Source: DAOUAM01 sp034433305
GTDB taxonomy: Bacteria; Chloroflexota; Dehalococcoidia; Lucifugimonadales; DAOUAM01
Length of the DNA: 64,000 nt
Direction: 5' to 3'
Assembly (NCBI GenBank): GCA_034433305.1
Contig: DAOUAM010000054.1
Location: forward strand, 1 to 64,000
The notes under the pieces were generated by a model that saw nothing but the letters and a program-made list of their open reading frames with translations, was not told the DNA's origin and searched no databases. Position 1 is the first letter of the stretch. The number at the start of each line of letters is the position of its first letter. Made by a program: the position numbers and the translations under genes. Positions 18,506 through 28,351 of this stretch are shown one piece after another.

Positions 18506-18629
18506 CTAGCAGGCACATTGCATGCAACGCCACTGCCAATTGCCCTTGCCTGGCAGGACCTGCAGCGCTTTTGAGACGCGCCCACAAGAGGGTATGCAGG
18601 GGCGGATTTATAAGGACTAACAACCTGGG

Positions 18630-18810
18630 AGGGTAATTCAGGGCGGCACCATGCCCCCATTCCCTCGACAGGCTCGGGCCTGTCCTGAGCGTGCCGAAGG
18701 AGAGGGGGCTGGCGACTGGCCCCCTTCCTGACCTTCCCCCACAGGGGGCAGGGACTGTTCTCGCCCCCTCTGGGGGAGAGTCAGAGAGGGGCTGGTCATG
18801 CCGTTACCCT
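18630..18810. repeat. Dispersed hairpin repeat, 181 bp (copy A)
   Basis: Bounded by agggtaa on the left and its inverse ttaccct on the right. It contains a 38-bp core (18663-18700) that is perfectly repeated in inverse orientation at 43268-43305. It also holds two C/G-rich hairpins shared with copy B and with the interior of the element at 10.5 kb. Similarity to copy B (43177-43339) spans nearly its whole length on the opposite strand. No ORF. It fills much of the 565-nt gap 18506-19070, where I see no gene. Confidence 0.75.
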
Positions 18811-19070
18811 GCCTGCACTCGGCCTGAAAACGCTCAAAGCCAGAGCTGAAGGTGCAGGCACAGGACCTTCGCCTGCAAGATGGCCTGCCGGTCCTCCGTT
18901 AATAGTTTCGCAAGGGCCGTTCTCCCTTATCGGACGATGTACAGACCTGGGGGGCACGCTTAGACTGGGAGCGGCCTTCGCTCCAGACATCCTGGCCGTT
19001 GAGCGGCCGGGTACCTGTCGGCGCAGCAGGGCATTGGAAGAGTGGATGCAGGGATGAGTGGGAGGACATC

Positions 19071-19520
19071 ATGTCAATGCACGGCAACCAGGCGGAAATC
19101 CTGGACCTGATAAAGCAGGACCACGACCAGGTCAAGGAGTTGTTCCAGCGTTTCGAGGAGACCTACGAGTCCGACAGGCAACAGGCCAGCGAGATAGCCC
19201 AGCAGATCATCTCCGACCTGACCACCCACAGCGAACTGGAAGAGGAACTGGTGTACCCGAGCCTCAAGCAGCAGGACGAGCGACTCTTCTACGAGGCCCG
19301 CGAGGAACACCACGTGGCCGAAGTGCTCCTGGAAGAGCTTGAGGAAATGAGCATCGAAGACCCCTCTTTCACAGCCAAGATGATGGTGCTGCGAGAGAAC
19401 GTCACCACTCACATCGAGGAAGAGGAGTCCCAGGTCTTCCAGAAGCTGAGCGAGCTACCAGAGGATACCTTGAGAGACATGTCGCAGGCGTGGCGCTCGC
19501 GGAAGGCCGCGGTCACGTAG
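19071..19520 (+). CDS. Hemerythrin HHE cation-binding domain protein
   Basis: 149-aa four-helix bundle. Diiron ligands are apparent: His18 (KQDHDQV), His53 and Glu57 (THSELEEE), His80/81 (REEHHVAE), and His114 with the acidic THIEEEES. Such single-domain proteins bind O2 or act in nitric-oxide, oxidative or iron stress. The ATG at 19071 follows GGAGG. It is a monocistronic unit bounded downstream by an intrinsic terminator. Confidence 0.92.
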   Translation: MSMHGNQAEILDLIKQDHDQVKELFQRFEETYESDRQQASEIAQQIISDLTTHSELEEELVYPSLKQQDERLFYEAREEHHVAEVLLEELEEMSIEDPSFTAKMMVLRENVTTHIEEEESQVFQKLSELPEDTLRDMSQAWRSRKAAVT

Positions 19521-19576
19521 CGTACCGCCAGCTAAGGCCCCGGCTACTCCTCAAGGCGGCACAGTGCTTCTCAGCC

Positions 19577-19617
19577 AGCGGGCAGGACGCGCCTGCGTCC
19601 TGCCCGCTGCGTTTCTG
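19577..19617 (+). terminator. Intrinsic terminator after the hemerythrin gene
   Basis: A perfect 14-bp stem (agcgggcaggacgc / gcgtcctgcccgct) with a GCCT loop, followed by GCGTTTCTGTT. The T-rich tail and stem strength support termination of the hemerythrin transcript immediately before the aroE promoter. Confidence 0.75.
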
Positions 19618-19646
19618 TTGTGGCAGCCCTGAAGGCTTGCTATACT
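19618..19646 (+). promoter_or_regulatory. Promoter for the aroE-aroKB-tauE-tgt operon
   Basis: TTGTGG and TATACT separated by 17 nt, 28 nt upstream of the aroE ATG. It starts one base after the terminator of the preceding gene. Confidence 0.55.
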
Positions 19647-19673
19647 ATCGGCAGGCTCAGCAAAGGGCAGGCT

Positions 19674-20537
19674 ATGACGCTACTTGCAGGCATCCTGGGC
19701 TACCCACTGGCCCACTCTATCTCGCCGGTCTTTCAGCAAGCCGCTTTCGACTACTGCTCCCTGCCAGTCCGCTACTGCGCCTGGCCTGTGCCGCCGGAGG
19801 GCCTGGCCGGGGAAGTACAGAAGCTGCGGGGTGAACAGTACCTGGGCGCCAATGTGACGGTCCCCCACAAAGAAGCGGTGCGCGCGTGGCTCGATGCCAT
19901 GGACCCCTGGGCACAGATCATAGGTGCCGTCAATACCATCGTGCGAGAGGACGGCAAGCTGGTGGGCTACAATACCGATGCCTATGGGTTCATCCGGGCG
20001 CTGAAGGAGCGGGCCGAGTTCAGTCCCGGGGGCCAGCGTGTCCTGCTACTGGGCGCCGGCGGGGCCGCGCGCGCTGCGGCCTTCGGACTGGCGGAGGAAG
20101 GCATCGCATCCCTGGCCATCGCCAACCGGACGCTGGCCAGGGCGCAGGCGCTGGCGGCTGAGGTCAGCGCCCGCCTTGCCAGCGTGACGGCTATCACGCT
20201 GGACGGCCCTGCGCTGCAAGAAGCGGCGTCCAGGGCTGGCCTTATTGTCAACTCCACCACCATGGGTATGGCCCATGGGAGCGCCGAGGGGCAAAGTCCC
20301 CTGCGGGCTGCTGAGATTCCGCCTGGTGCCCTGGTCTATGACATGGTGTACAATCCTGTGGAGACGCCCCTGCTGAGGCAGGCGCGGCAGGCGAAGGCCC
20401 GGACTCTCGGCGGCCTTCCCATGCTCATCTACCAGGGCGCGGCGGCCTTCGAGCGCTGGACAGGCCGAAAGGCGCCCGTGGAAGTGATGTTCCGTGCTGG
20501 CGAGGCGGCGCTGGCGAAGCTGGCCGCCTCCGGCTGA
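19674..20537 (+). CDS. aroE: Shikimate dehydrogenase
   Basis: 287 aa. Reduces 3-dehydroshikimate to shikimate with NADPH. Substrate-binding SHS-type motif is in YPLAHSISPVFQQAAF. Catalytic Lys is in NVTVPHKEAV and Asp in YNTDAYGF. The dinucleotide loop is LGAGGAARA, with NRT(LARA) typical of the NADP-binding strand. C-terminal GLPMLIYQGAAAFERWTG is conserved. The ATG at 19674 follows AAAGGGCAGG. The downstream gene supplies the kinase and dehydroquinate synthase steps, so three shikimate steps are grouped. Confidence 0.96.
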   Translation: MTLLAGILGYPLAHSISPVFQQAAFDYCSLPVRYCAWPVPPEGLAGEVQKLRGEQYLGANVTVPHKEAVRAWLDAMDPWAQIIGAVNTIVREDGKLVGYNTDAYGFIRALKERAEFSPGGQRVLLLGAGGAARAAAFGLAEEGIASLAIANRTLARAQALAAEVSARLASVTAITLDGPALQEAASRAGLIVNSTTMGMAHGSAEGQSPLRAAEIPPGALVYDMVYNPVETPLLRQARQAKARTLGGLPMLIYQGAAAFERWTGRKAPVEVMFRAGEAALAKLAASG

Positions 20538-20580
20538 CGGCGCGCTGGCACCTCCATACCTGGACTTGAGGCAGCAGAGT

Positions 20581-22257
20581 TTGAAGTCCAACATCTTCAT
20601 AACGGGTTTCTCCGGCTCCGGCAAGACCACCGTGGGCAAGGAAGTGTCCAGGCGGCTGGGTTGGCGCTTCGTGGACATAGACGAGGAGATAGTCAGCGCC
20701 GCCGGCAAGTCCATCGAGGCCATCTTCGCCGAGGATGGCGAGGCGCGCTTCCGCGACCTGGAGCACCAGTGCCTGGCCCGAATCGCCCAGGGCGAGCGGC
20801 AGGTGGTATCCACCGGCGGTGGCATCATCGCCCAGGAGCGCAACCGCCGGGTTATGGAGGACAGCGGCGTTATAGTCTGCCTGGAGGCCCGGCCAGAGAC
20901 CGTCCATCAGCGCCTGACCGAGGAGCAGGCCAGGGCCAGCGGCCCCGTCGTCCGGCCCATGCTGGTGTCGCCTGACCCGTTGGCCCGCATCCAGTCGCTG
21001 AAGGCCCAGCGGCAGGCCAGCTACGCCCTGGCCCACTGGACTGTCCACACCGACCATCTTTCACCGGCTGAGGCCGCCGAGGAGGTCATCAGGGGCTTCA
21101 GGCTCATCAGCGCCCGCGCCAGGGACGGCGGTGGCAGCGAGGACGCTGACCTGGCGGCTACCGTGCGCACCTCCTCCGGCGACTACCCCGTCTGGGTAGG
21201 CTGGGGCATCCTGGACGAGTTGGGTGAGCGCACGAAGCGCGTGCTTTCGCCCCGGATGGCCTACGTCATAACGGACGAGGGCGTGTACCGACATGCCCGC
21301 GCAGCCCAGGTGTCCCTGGAGGCAGCGGGCATTCCCGCCCACCTGTTCATCATCCCGCCGGGCGAGCAAAGCAAGACGCTGGAGACGGCGCAGCTTATCT
21401 ACAAGTGGCTGGCCGAGCGCCGCGCCGAGCGCGGCCACCTGGTGCTGGCCGTGGGCGGCGGTGTGGTGGGCGACCTGGCCGGATTCGTGGCCGCCACCTT
21501 CGTCCGGGGCATGCCCTTCGCCCAGGTGCCCACCAGTCTGCTGGCCATGATGGACGCCGCCATCGGCGGCAAGGTGGCCGTGGACCTGCCAGCGGGCAAG
21601 AACCTGGTGGGGGCCTTCTACCAGCCCCGCTTTGTCCTGGCCGACGTCAAGACGCTCCTGACCCTGCCCCAGCGAGAGCTGCGCTCCGGCTGGGCCGAAG
21701 CCATCAAGCACAGTCTCATCCTGGATAGAGAGTTGCTGTCCCTCTTCGAGGGCCAACTGGAGTCCATCCTCAACCTGGAGCCAGAGACGGCCACGCGCAT
21801 CATCCAGCGCAGCGTCGCCATCAAGGCCAACGTGGTCTCCCAGGACGAGAAGGAGACGCTGGGCATAAGGGTGCTGCTGAACTACGGCCACACGGTGGGC
21901 CATGCGCTGGAGGCCGCCACGGGCTACCGTGCCTTTCTGCACGGCGAGGCCGTCAGCGTGGGCATGATGGCGGCGGCCCACATCAGCCGGGAAATGGGCA
22001 TGCTCAGCGACGCCGAGGTCCAGCGCCAGCGGCGGCTGCTGGAGGCCTTCGGGTTGCCCGTGTCCTGCCGAGGCGTGGACATGGACGCGGTCAGCAGGGC
22101 CATGCTCATGGACAAGAAGACGTCTGGACGGGCCATCCAGTGGGTGCTGCTGGACGGGATCGGCAGGGCGGTCACCAGAAGGGATGTGCCTCCTGAGGCC
22201 GTCCAGCACGCCCTGCGCTGTATAAGCGAGTCAGACTGTTGTTGTAGCAGCAGGTAA
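20581..22257 (+). CDS. aroKB: Bifunctional shikimate kinase / 3-dehydroquinate synthase
   Basis: 558-aa fusion. Residues about 1-175 are shikimate kinase: P-loop GFSGSGKTTVGK, the DIDEEI motif, STGGGI(I) and the RP(M) lid. From about 190 onward is dehydroquinate synthase: GEQSKTLETAQ, GGGVVGDLAGFVAATFVRGM, PTSLLAMMDAAIGGKVAVDLPAGKN, zinc ligands in the GWAEAIKHSLI, NYGHTVGHALE and LHGEAVSVGM segments, and MDKK near the end. No stop or frame break separates the halves. The TTG at 20581 lies next to the first kinase strand; an upstream ATG (20494) inside aroE would add 29 non-conserved residues. Confidence 0.93.
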   Translation: MKSNIFITGFSGSGKTTVGKEVSRRLGWRFVDIDEEIVSAAGKSIEAIFAEDGEARFRDLEHQCLARIAQGERQVVSTGGGIIAQERNRRVMEDSGVIVCLEARPETVHQRLTEEQARASGPVVRPMLVSPDPLARIQSLKAQRQASYALAHWTVHTDHLSPAEAAEEVIRGFRLISARARDGGGSEDADLAATVRTSSGDYPVWVGWGILDELGERTKRVLSPRMAYVITDEGVYRHARAAQVSLEAAGIPAHLFIIPPGEQSKTLETAQLIYKWLAERRAERGHLVLAVGGGVVGDLAGFVAATFVRGMPFAQVPTSLLAMMDAAIGGKVAVDLPAGKNLVGAFYQPRFVLADVKTLLTLPQRELRSGWAEAIKHSLILDRELLSLFEGQLESILNLEPETATRIIQRSVAIKANVVSQDEKETLGIRVLLNYGHTVGHALEAATGYRAFLHGEAVSVGMMAAAHISREMGMLSDAEVQRQRRLLEAFGLPVSCRGVDMDAVSRAMLMDKKTSGRAIQWVLLDGIGRAVTRRDVPPEAVQHALRCISESDCCCSSR

Positions 22258-22263
22258 AGCGTC

Positions 22264-23112
22264 GTGGAGTGGCTATGGCTCATTCTCCTCGGCTTAGGCA
22301 CTGGCACCTTCGGAGTGCTTGTCGGAGCGGGGGGTGGGTTCATACTCGCTCCACTGCTGCTCATCCTCTTTCACATGGAGCCTCACGTGGTGGCGGGGAC
22401 CACCCTGGCTCTGGTGGCGGTCAATAGCGCCTCCGGCTCGGTGGCTTACTGGCGCATGAGGCTGACAGACCTGCGCAGCGGCCTGCTCTTCGCCATCGCT
22501 GGCTTGCCTGGCGCCATAACCGCGCCCTTTGTGGTCCGGGAAGTCGCCGGCGGCACCTTCCAGGTGCTCTTCGGGGTGCTGCTGCTGGGCCTGGTGCTGT
22601 ACATGGTGCTGCCCCGGCCAAAAGCGGCGGCCTCGGCCAACTCCGCGCCGCCCGAGGCCAGGCTGACCTCAAGGAGGGGCTGGCTGCCGGCGGTAAACTC
22701 CAGCCGCCACATTACCACGACGCGGGGCCAGAGCTACCAGTATGAATTCAACGAGGCCGTGGGCATGGGCTTCAACTTCGTCCTGGGATTTATCGCCAGC
22801 TTCTTCGGCATAGGCGCGGGGTTCCTGCAGACGCCGGTGCTGGTGTACGCCTTCGGGTTCCCCGTCCAGGTAGCCGCGGCCACCTCGGTCTTCGTGATAT
22901 CCCTGTTGTCCATCGTGGGCACGGGCACCAACATCTTCCTGGCGCACATTGACTGGCAAGCCTTCCTGTGGGCCGGCATTGGCCTGGTGGCCGGAGGACA
23001 GGTGGGCGCCCGCCTGGCGACCCGTTTCAGAGGCGTCTGGATTTTGAGGCTGCTGGCTATCGTGGTGCTGGTGCTGGGCATACGACTCATCTGGCAGGGG
23101 CTTCAGGGATGA
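22264..23112 (+). CDS. Sulfite exporter TauE/SafE family membrane protein
   Basis: 282 aa with two homologous halves of about four TM helices each. The N-half signature is GTGTFGVLVGAGGGFILAP and the C-half repeat is GFIASFFGIGAGFLQTPVL. A roughly 60-residue hydrophilic loop separates them. The family moves sulfite, sulfoacetate or other sulfur anions across the inner membrane. The GTG at 22264 begins 6 nt after the aroKB stop, and its stop overlaps the tgt start (ATGA). Substrate unknown. Confidence 0.9.
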   Translation: MEWLWLILLGLGTGTFGVLVGAGGGFILAPLLLILFHMEPHVVAGTTLALVAVNSASGSVAYWRMRLTDLRSGLLFAIAGLPGAITAPFVVREVAGGTFQVLFGVLLLGLVLYMVLPRPKAAASANSAPPEARLTSRRGWLPAVNSSRHITTTRGQSYQYEFNEAVGMGFNFVLGFIASFFGIGAGFLQTPVLVYAFGFPVQVAAATSVFVISLLSIVGTGTNIFLAHIDWQAFLWAGIGLVAGGQVGARLATRFRGVWILRLLAIVVLVLGIRLIWQGLQG

Positions 23113-24287
23113 CAGCCTTCACCCTTCAGGCCACCGACGGCCCCGCCAGGGCGGGCGTCCTGCACACACCTCACGGCGACGTGCCAACGCCGGCCTTCAT
23201 GCCTGTGGCCACCCAGGGCTCTGTCAAGGCGCTAGGCCCCGATGACCTCAGCGCGGTGGGCGCGCGGATTGTCCTGGCCAATACTTATCACCTGTACCTT
23301 CGGCCTGGGGTTGAGGTCGTCCAGCGACTGGGAGGCCTGCACGGCTTCATGGGCTGGAGCCGGCCAGTCCTGACGGACAGCGGCGGGTTCCAGGGCTTCA
23401 GCCTGGAGCACCTGCGGGAGATCACAGAGGACGCCATCATATTCAAATCTCACATAGACGGCAGCCTGCACCGCTTCAGCCCGGAAGCGGCTGTGCGCTA
23501 CCAGGAGGGCCTGGGCGCGGACATCATCATGCCCCTGGACGTGTGCGCGCCGGCCGGCGACGCCCGGCGGTCCATCGAGCTGGCGGTGGAGCGTACCAGC
23601 CGCTGGGCCGTCCGCTGTCGGGAGGCCCACTCCCGGCCCGGCCAGTTGCTCTTTGGCATCGTCCAGGGCGGCGTATACCGCGACCTGCGGGAGCGCTCCG
23701 TCCAGTCCATCACCGCCCTGGGGTTCCCGGGCTACGCCATCGGCGGCCTCAGCGTGGGCGAGTCCAAGGCGGAGATGTACGAGACGGCGGCCTTCACAGC
23801 GGGGCTGCTGCCCACCGGGGCGCCGCGCTACCTCATGGGGGTAGGCTCGCCCGAAGACCTGGTGGAGTGCGTCGGCCTGGGCATTGACATGTTCGACTGC
23901 GTGTTGCCCACCCGCCTGGCCCGCAACAGCGCCCTCTTTGTGCGCGAGGGTCGTACCAACATTGACACGGCACCATTCAGGGACAGGCAAGGCCCCATCG
24001 AGGAAGGCTGCGACTGCTTCACCTGCCGCCACTTCTCCGCCGCCTACGTCCACCACCTGTTCCGGGCCAGAGAGTTGCTGGCCTACCGCCTGGCGACCAT
24101 CCACAACCTCAGGTTCGTGCTGCGGCTCATGGAGGAGATGCGGGCCGCCATACTGGAGGGAAGGTTCGCCCAGTACCGCGCCGGGTTCCTCAGCCGCTTC
24201 GTCCCGCCAGACGAGGAGACGCGGCGCGTCCAGAAGGAGAAGTGGCTGGCGTCACGTTCCAGGACACCTGGTACCAGTCCCGCGTGA
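23109..24287 (+). CDS. tgt: tRNA-guanine transglycosylase
   Basis: 392 aa. Exchanges G34 for preQ1 in GUN-anticodon tRNAs. Nucleophile/base Asp residues lie in LTDSGGFQGFSL and LDVC(AP). GGLSVGE and MGVGSPEDL are substrate-binding motifs. The zinc site is CDCFTCRHFSAAYVHHL. The ATG at 23109 overlaps the preceding stop (ATGA). QGFS replaces the more common QVFS at the guanine-recognition loop, a small deviation. Other queuosine genes are not in the window. Confidence 0.96.
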   Translation: MTAFTLQATDGPARAGVLHTPHGDVPTPAFMPVATQGSVKALGPDDLSAVGARIVLANTYHLYLRPGVEVVQRLGGLHGFMGWSRPVLTDSGGFQGFSLEHLREITEDAIIFKSHIDGSLHRFSPEAAVRYQEGLGADIIMPLDVCAPAGDARRSIELAVERTSRWAVRCREAHSRPGQLLFGIVQGGVYRDLRERSVQSITALGFPGYAIGGLSVGESKAEMYETAAFTAGLLPTGAPRYLMGVGSPEDLVECVGLGIDMFDCVLPTRLARNSALFVREGRTNIDTAPFRDRQGPIEEGCDCFTCRHFSAAYVHHLFRARELLAYRLATIHNLRFVLRLMEEMRAAILEGRFAQYRAGFLSRFVPPDEETRRVQKEKWLASRSRTPGTSPA

Positions 24288-24550
24288 AGGCAGCGGCGCA
24301 GTCCGCTCCCCCTGGCGGGCTGGCACTTGCTACACGACAGTTTTTTGAAAGTGGAGTGGACAGTGGTGCAGGCGCTGGCGGACCTCACCCCCTGTGTTTA
24401 GGGGCACAGCGTCGGCTGAGCTACGGCCCCTCTCCACGCGTGTACCGGCTAGACACCTCTGTAACATGCCCTGGTACACAGACCTGTGTAACAGCGGACT
24501 GGCAAGGCTGGAGGGAGATGAGCCAACTTCTTCCAGGCCAAAACGGTCGA

Positions 24551-24584
24551 ACATACAAAAGGGGCAGGTCTGTCACCTGCCCCT
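24551..24584 (-). terminator. Intrinsic terminator of the thrC-NIL-MoaD operon
   Basis: On the minus strand a 9-bp stem (ggggcaggt / acctgcccc, 5-nt loop) is followed directly by TTTTGTATG. It lies 28 nt beyond the MoaD-like stop codon. The remaining 24288-24550 stretch between tgt and this site has no gene I can support. Confidence 0.8.
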
Positions 24585-24612
24585 GCATGTCCTGGCTTCG
24601 GGCTACGGGCCG

Positions 24613-24891
24613 TCAGCAGCCGCCGGCGACGGCCGGCACAATGCTGATCTCGTCTCCGGACCTGGTAGCTGTGCCGAGGCCCTTCAGGAATCTCACGTCC
24701 TCGCCGTTGATGTAGATGTTGACAAAGTTCCTTAGCTGGCCCTGCTCGTCGCAGATGCGGCCCTTGATGCCGGGGAACTTGCTGTCCAGGGAGTTGATAA
24801 CCTCGGCCAGGTTGTTGCCCTCCACCGAGACCTTGTCCTGGCCGTTGGTGACACGGCGAAGAGGCGTGGGTATCCTCACCGTTACGCTCAT
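24613..24891 (-). CDS. MoaD/ThiS-like sulfur-carrier protein with Gly-Gly-Cys end
   Basis: 92-aa beta-grasp protein: MSVTVRIPTPLRRVTNG, an INSLDSKFPGIKGRI helix region, FVNIYINGEDV and SGDEISIVPAVAGG. Carriers of this family are activated as a C-terminal thiocarboxylate on the final Gly. Here Gly90-Gly91 is followed by one extra residue, Cys92, before the stop codon, so trimming or a different chemistry would be needed. Third gene of an operon with threonine synthase and a NIL-domain protein, which argues for amino-acid sulfur transfer rather than molybdopterin synthesis. Confidence 0.88.
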   Translation of the reverse strand: MSVTVRIPTPLRRVTNGQDKVSVEGNNLAEVINSLDSKFPGIKGRICDEQGQLRNFVNIYINGEDVRFLKGLGTATRSGDEISIVPAVAGGC

Positions 24892-24964
24892 GTAACGAGA
24901 ACCTCCGCAATTGTGCTCTAGAGTCCCAGATGCGGCCTGCCGTCGGGCGACCTGGCGTGGGGCC

Positions 24965-25224
24965 TTACCCCTCGACCACATCCCCGCTCACCGGGTCAAC
25001 CCGGACGCCAGTGGCGGTGACCCACTCGAGGCCGTTGGCTATCTCTTCTTCGTCGCCTTCCAGCTCCAGGACGACCCAGCCCATGTCATCGCGCACGTCG
25101 GCGCGGCGGATGTTGGTCACAATTCTGAACTTGTGTCCCAACTCATAGATGATGGGTTCGGTGATAAGTTCCTGGGGGAAGGTGAACTTGACACGCTTCC
25201 TGGCCATGGCCCTAGCCCTGCTGG

Positions 25225-25228
<4 letters not shown>
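24965..25228 (-). CDS. NIL-domain protein
   Basis: 87 aa, essentially a lone NIL domain. This ACT-like fold occurs at the C-terminus of MetN methionine ABC ATPases and in some ferredoxin fusions. Recognisable are VKFTFPQELITEPIIYELGHKF, TNIRRADVRDDMGWVVLELEG and EEEIANGLEWV. The ATG at 25228 overlaps the thrC stop (ATGA), giving coupling. In MetN the domain binds methionine, so here it may sense a sulfur amino acid; that is inference. An in-frame ATG at 25207 is the alternative start. Confidence 0.9.
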
Positions 25229-26463
<1,235 letters not shown>

Positions 26464-26593
26464 CGCCTCACTCCTCCAGGACTGTGAACCAGGGTTGCCA
26501 GTGGCCGCAAATAGGCCAGAGTAAAGCCTTTTATAGCATAGGCATGGTAGCAGCAGCCCGCCAGCTTGTCAAGGAAACCGGACGAAGGCGGGC

Positions 26594-27517
26594 CTAACCG
26601 CCAGAAGGCATCGCCGACTGTTCATTGGCAAGCATGCTAGCGATGAGCCTGGCATTGACTATACCCTGGTCACCCCGGTTGGTGTTCACCAGCAGGTGGA
26701 CTTCCGCGGCCCTCTCCTGGAGGTAAGCTATGCGGGGCAGCCACTGGCGCACGTCCTCTTCCTGGTAATAGTAGTCGAAGCGCTCGGATACGGTCAGGCC
26801 AGGCTTCTCCCACGTCTCGGCGTTCCTGCCGTGGAACCTGACCAGGGCGATGCTGCTGGTGACCTCGGCCACGGGCGGCACCGACGAGCGGAAGCCCTGG
26901 GGCGCGTCCACGCAGACGAAGGCCAGGCCGCGCTGCCTCAGGAAATCGAAGGTGGCGTCGTGGGTGCCCTCGGACAGCCAGCCAGCGTTGCGGAACTCCA
27001 CGGCCAGGCGGTACTCGGGCAGCTTCTCCTGACACATCAGGATGTGGTCCAGGCTCTCCCTGCCGGGATGGAACCAGGGCGGGAACTGGAATACCACCAC
27101 GCCCAGCTTGCCGGCCTCGTGCATGGGCCTTATCGCCTCGCGGTAGCGCAGCCACAGGTCGTCGCGCAGCTCTTCGGGGACATGGCGGTAGTACAGCCTG
27201 CCCTTCTCCCGCGCCTCGTCGGGAAGCTCCTCCCTGATGTCCCTGGGCAGGGCGCTGAGAGGCACCGGGTGATTGGTGAACAGGCCGAAAGCTTTGATGT
27301 CGAACACGAAGTCCTGGGGCGTCCGGGACACCCACAGGGCCGCCGTGCGCTGGGAAGGAAGCGCGTAGTAGGAGCTGTCAACCTCGACAATAGAGAAGTG
27401 AGAGGAGTAGAAGCGCAGCCGTGCCTCGGCTGTCTTTGCGGAAGGCGGATAGAAGCGCCCCGACTCGATGAGGGTCCTGTCCGTCCAGGAGCAAGTGCCT
27501 ATGAGAGTGCGGGCCAT
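26594..27517 (-). CDS. DUF72 family protein (YecE-like TIM barrel)
   Basis: 307 aa with all DUF72 hallmarks: IGTCSWTDRTLIESGRFYPP at the N-terminus, FSIVEVDSSYYALPS, FDIKAFGLFTNH, KLGVVVFQFPPWF, VEFRNAGWL, and FVCVDAPQG. The C-terminal YLQERAAEVHLLVNTNRGDQ replaces the usual YVYFNN motif. The protein folds as a TIM barrel; its biochemical role is not established. Monocistronic and divergent from a LON-domain gene. Confidence 0.9.
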   Translation of the reverse strand: MARTLIGTCSWTDRTLIESGRFYPPSAKTAEARLRFYSSHFSIVEVDSSYYALPSQRTAALWVSRTPQDFVFDIKAFGLFTNHPVPLSALPRDIREELPDEAREKGRLYYRHVPEELRDDLWLRYREAIRPMHEAGKLGVVVFQFPPWFHPGRESLDHILMCQEKLPEYRLAVEFRNAGWLSEGTHDATFDFLRQRGLAFVCVDAPQGFRSSVPPVAEVTSSIALVRFHGRNAETWEKPGLTVSERFDYYYQEEDVRQWLPRIAYLQERAAEVHLLVNTNRGDQGIVNARLIASMLANEQSAMPSGG

Positions 27518-27639
27518 TGCTGATCGCTCCTGGCCTGTCCCGCCGCCGGCTGGCGGCGGACGCGTGGCCGCTGTCCCGATTGAAACACCTGTACCACTGC
27601 CAATATTTTAGCACAGGACATGCGCTGGCGGGCTTTTGC

Positions 27640-27668
27640 TTGCCCAGGCAGGCCAGGCGGGATATACT
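27640..27668 (+). promoter_or_regulatory. Promoter for the LON-domain gene
   Basis: TTGCCC and TATACT at 17-nt spacing, 29 nt upstream of the ATG at 27698. Confidence 0.55.
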
Positions 27669-27697
27669 GCTGGAAAAACGCCCCAGAAGGCTGGCCC

Positions 27698-28351
27698 ATG
27701 GCCCCCGAAGAACGCTGGCTTCCCCTCTTTCCACTGAGCACGGTGCTGTTCCCCAACGCCCCGCTGCCCATCCAGATATTCGAGGACCGCTACAAGCTCA
27801 TGCTCCGCCACTGCCTGGACAGCGACTCCAGGTTCGGCGTGGTGCTGATCAAGTCCGGCTCCGAGGTGGGCGAGCCGGCGACGACCTACTCCACGGGCAC
27901 CGTGGCCCAGATTGCCCAGGTGAACCCCATCCAGGGCGAGCGTTTCTTCGTCCTGGTGACCGGCGAACAGCGCTTTCGCATCAAGGAGGTGACGCAGCTA
28001 CGTCCCTACATGGCCGCCAGAGTGGAAGTGCTGGAGGACGCCGGGGAGACGTGGCTGCCTCCCACGGAGCTACAGGCCGTCAGGGACGAGGCCACACGTT
28101 ACGCCAGGCTGCTTCTGGGGCTGCGCGGCGCCTGGACGCGCGAGGTCGCCATGCCCTCCGACCCCACAAGGCTATCCTACTTCATAGGGACCTTGCTCCA
28201 GGTTGGAGTCGCGGAGAAGCAGGTGCTGCTGGAGGAAGCATCCGCCGCCAGACGGCTAGAGGCGGAGCTGGACATGCTGCGGCGAGAGAGCGAGGCCCTC
28301 AGGAAGCGTGTAGTACAGGAACTTGCCTACCGCCGCTTCAGTCGGCAGTGA
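27698..28351 (+). CDS. Stand-alone LON substrate-binding domain protein
   Basis: 217 aa equivalent to the N-terminal substrate-recognition domain of Lon without ATPase or protease. It opens LPLFPLSTVLFPNAPLPIQIFEDRYK, then GVVLIKSG, GTVAQIAQVNPIQGERFFVLVTGEQRF(R). It ends in a coiled-coil helix (EEASAARRLEAELDMLRRESEAL). The ATG at 27698 follows AGAAGG. Its stop (TGA) directly abuts the stop of the convergent gene within TGATCA. A complete Lon is encoded 2.5 kb away, so this may be an adaptor or an independent protein-quality factor. Confidence 0.9.
   Translation: MAPEERWLPLFPLSTVLFPNAPLPIQIFEDRYKLMLRHCLDSDSRFGVVLIKSGSEVGEPATTYSTGTVAQIAQVNPIQGERFFVLVTGEQRFRIKEVTQLRPYMAARVEVLEDAGETWLPPTELQAVRDEATRYARLLLGLRGAWTREVAMPSDPTRLSYFIGTLLQVGVAEKQVLLEEASAARRLEAELDMLRRESEALRKRVVQELAYRRFSRQ

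Noticed and set aside
26464..26593. T-box or SAM riboswitch upstream of thrC
   Set aside because: The 130-nt leader shows no conserved T-box, kink-turn or SAM aptamer elements and no terminator/antiterminator pair.
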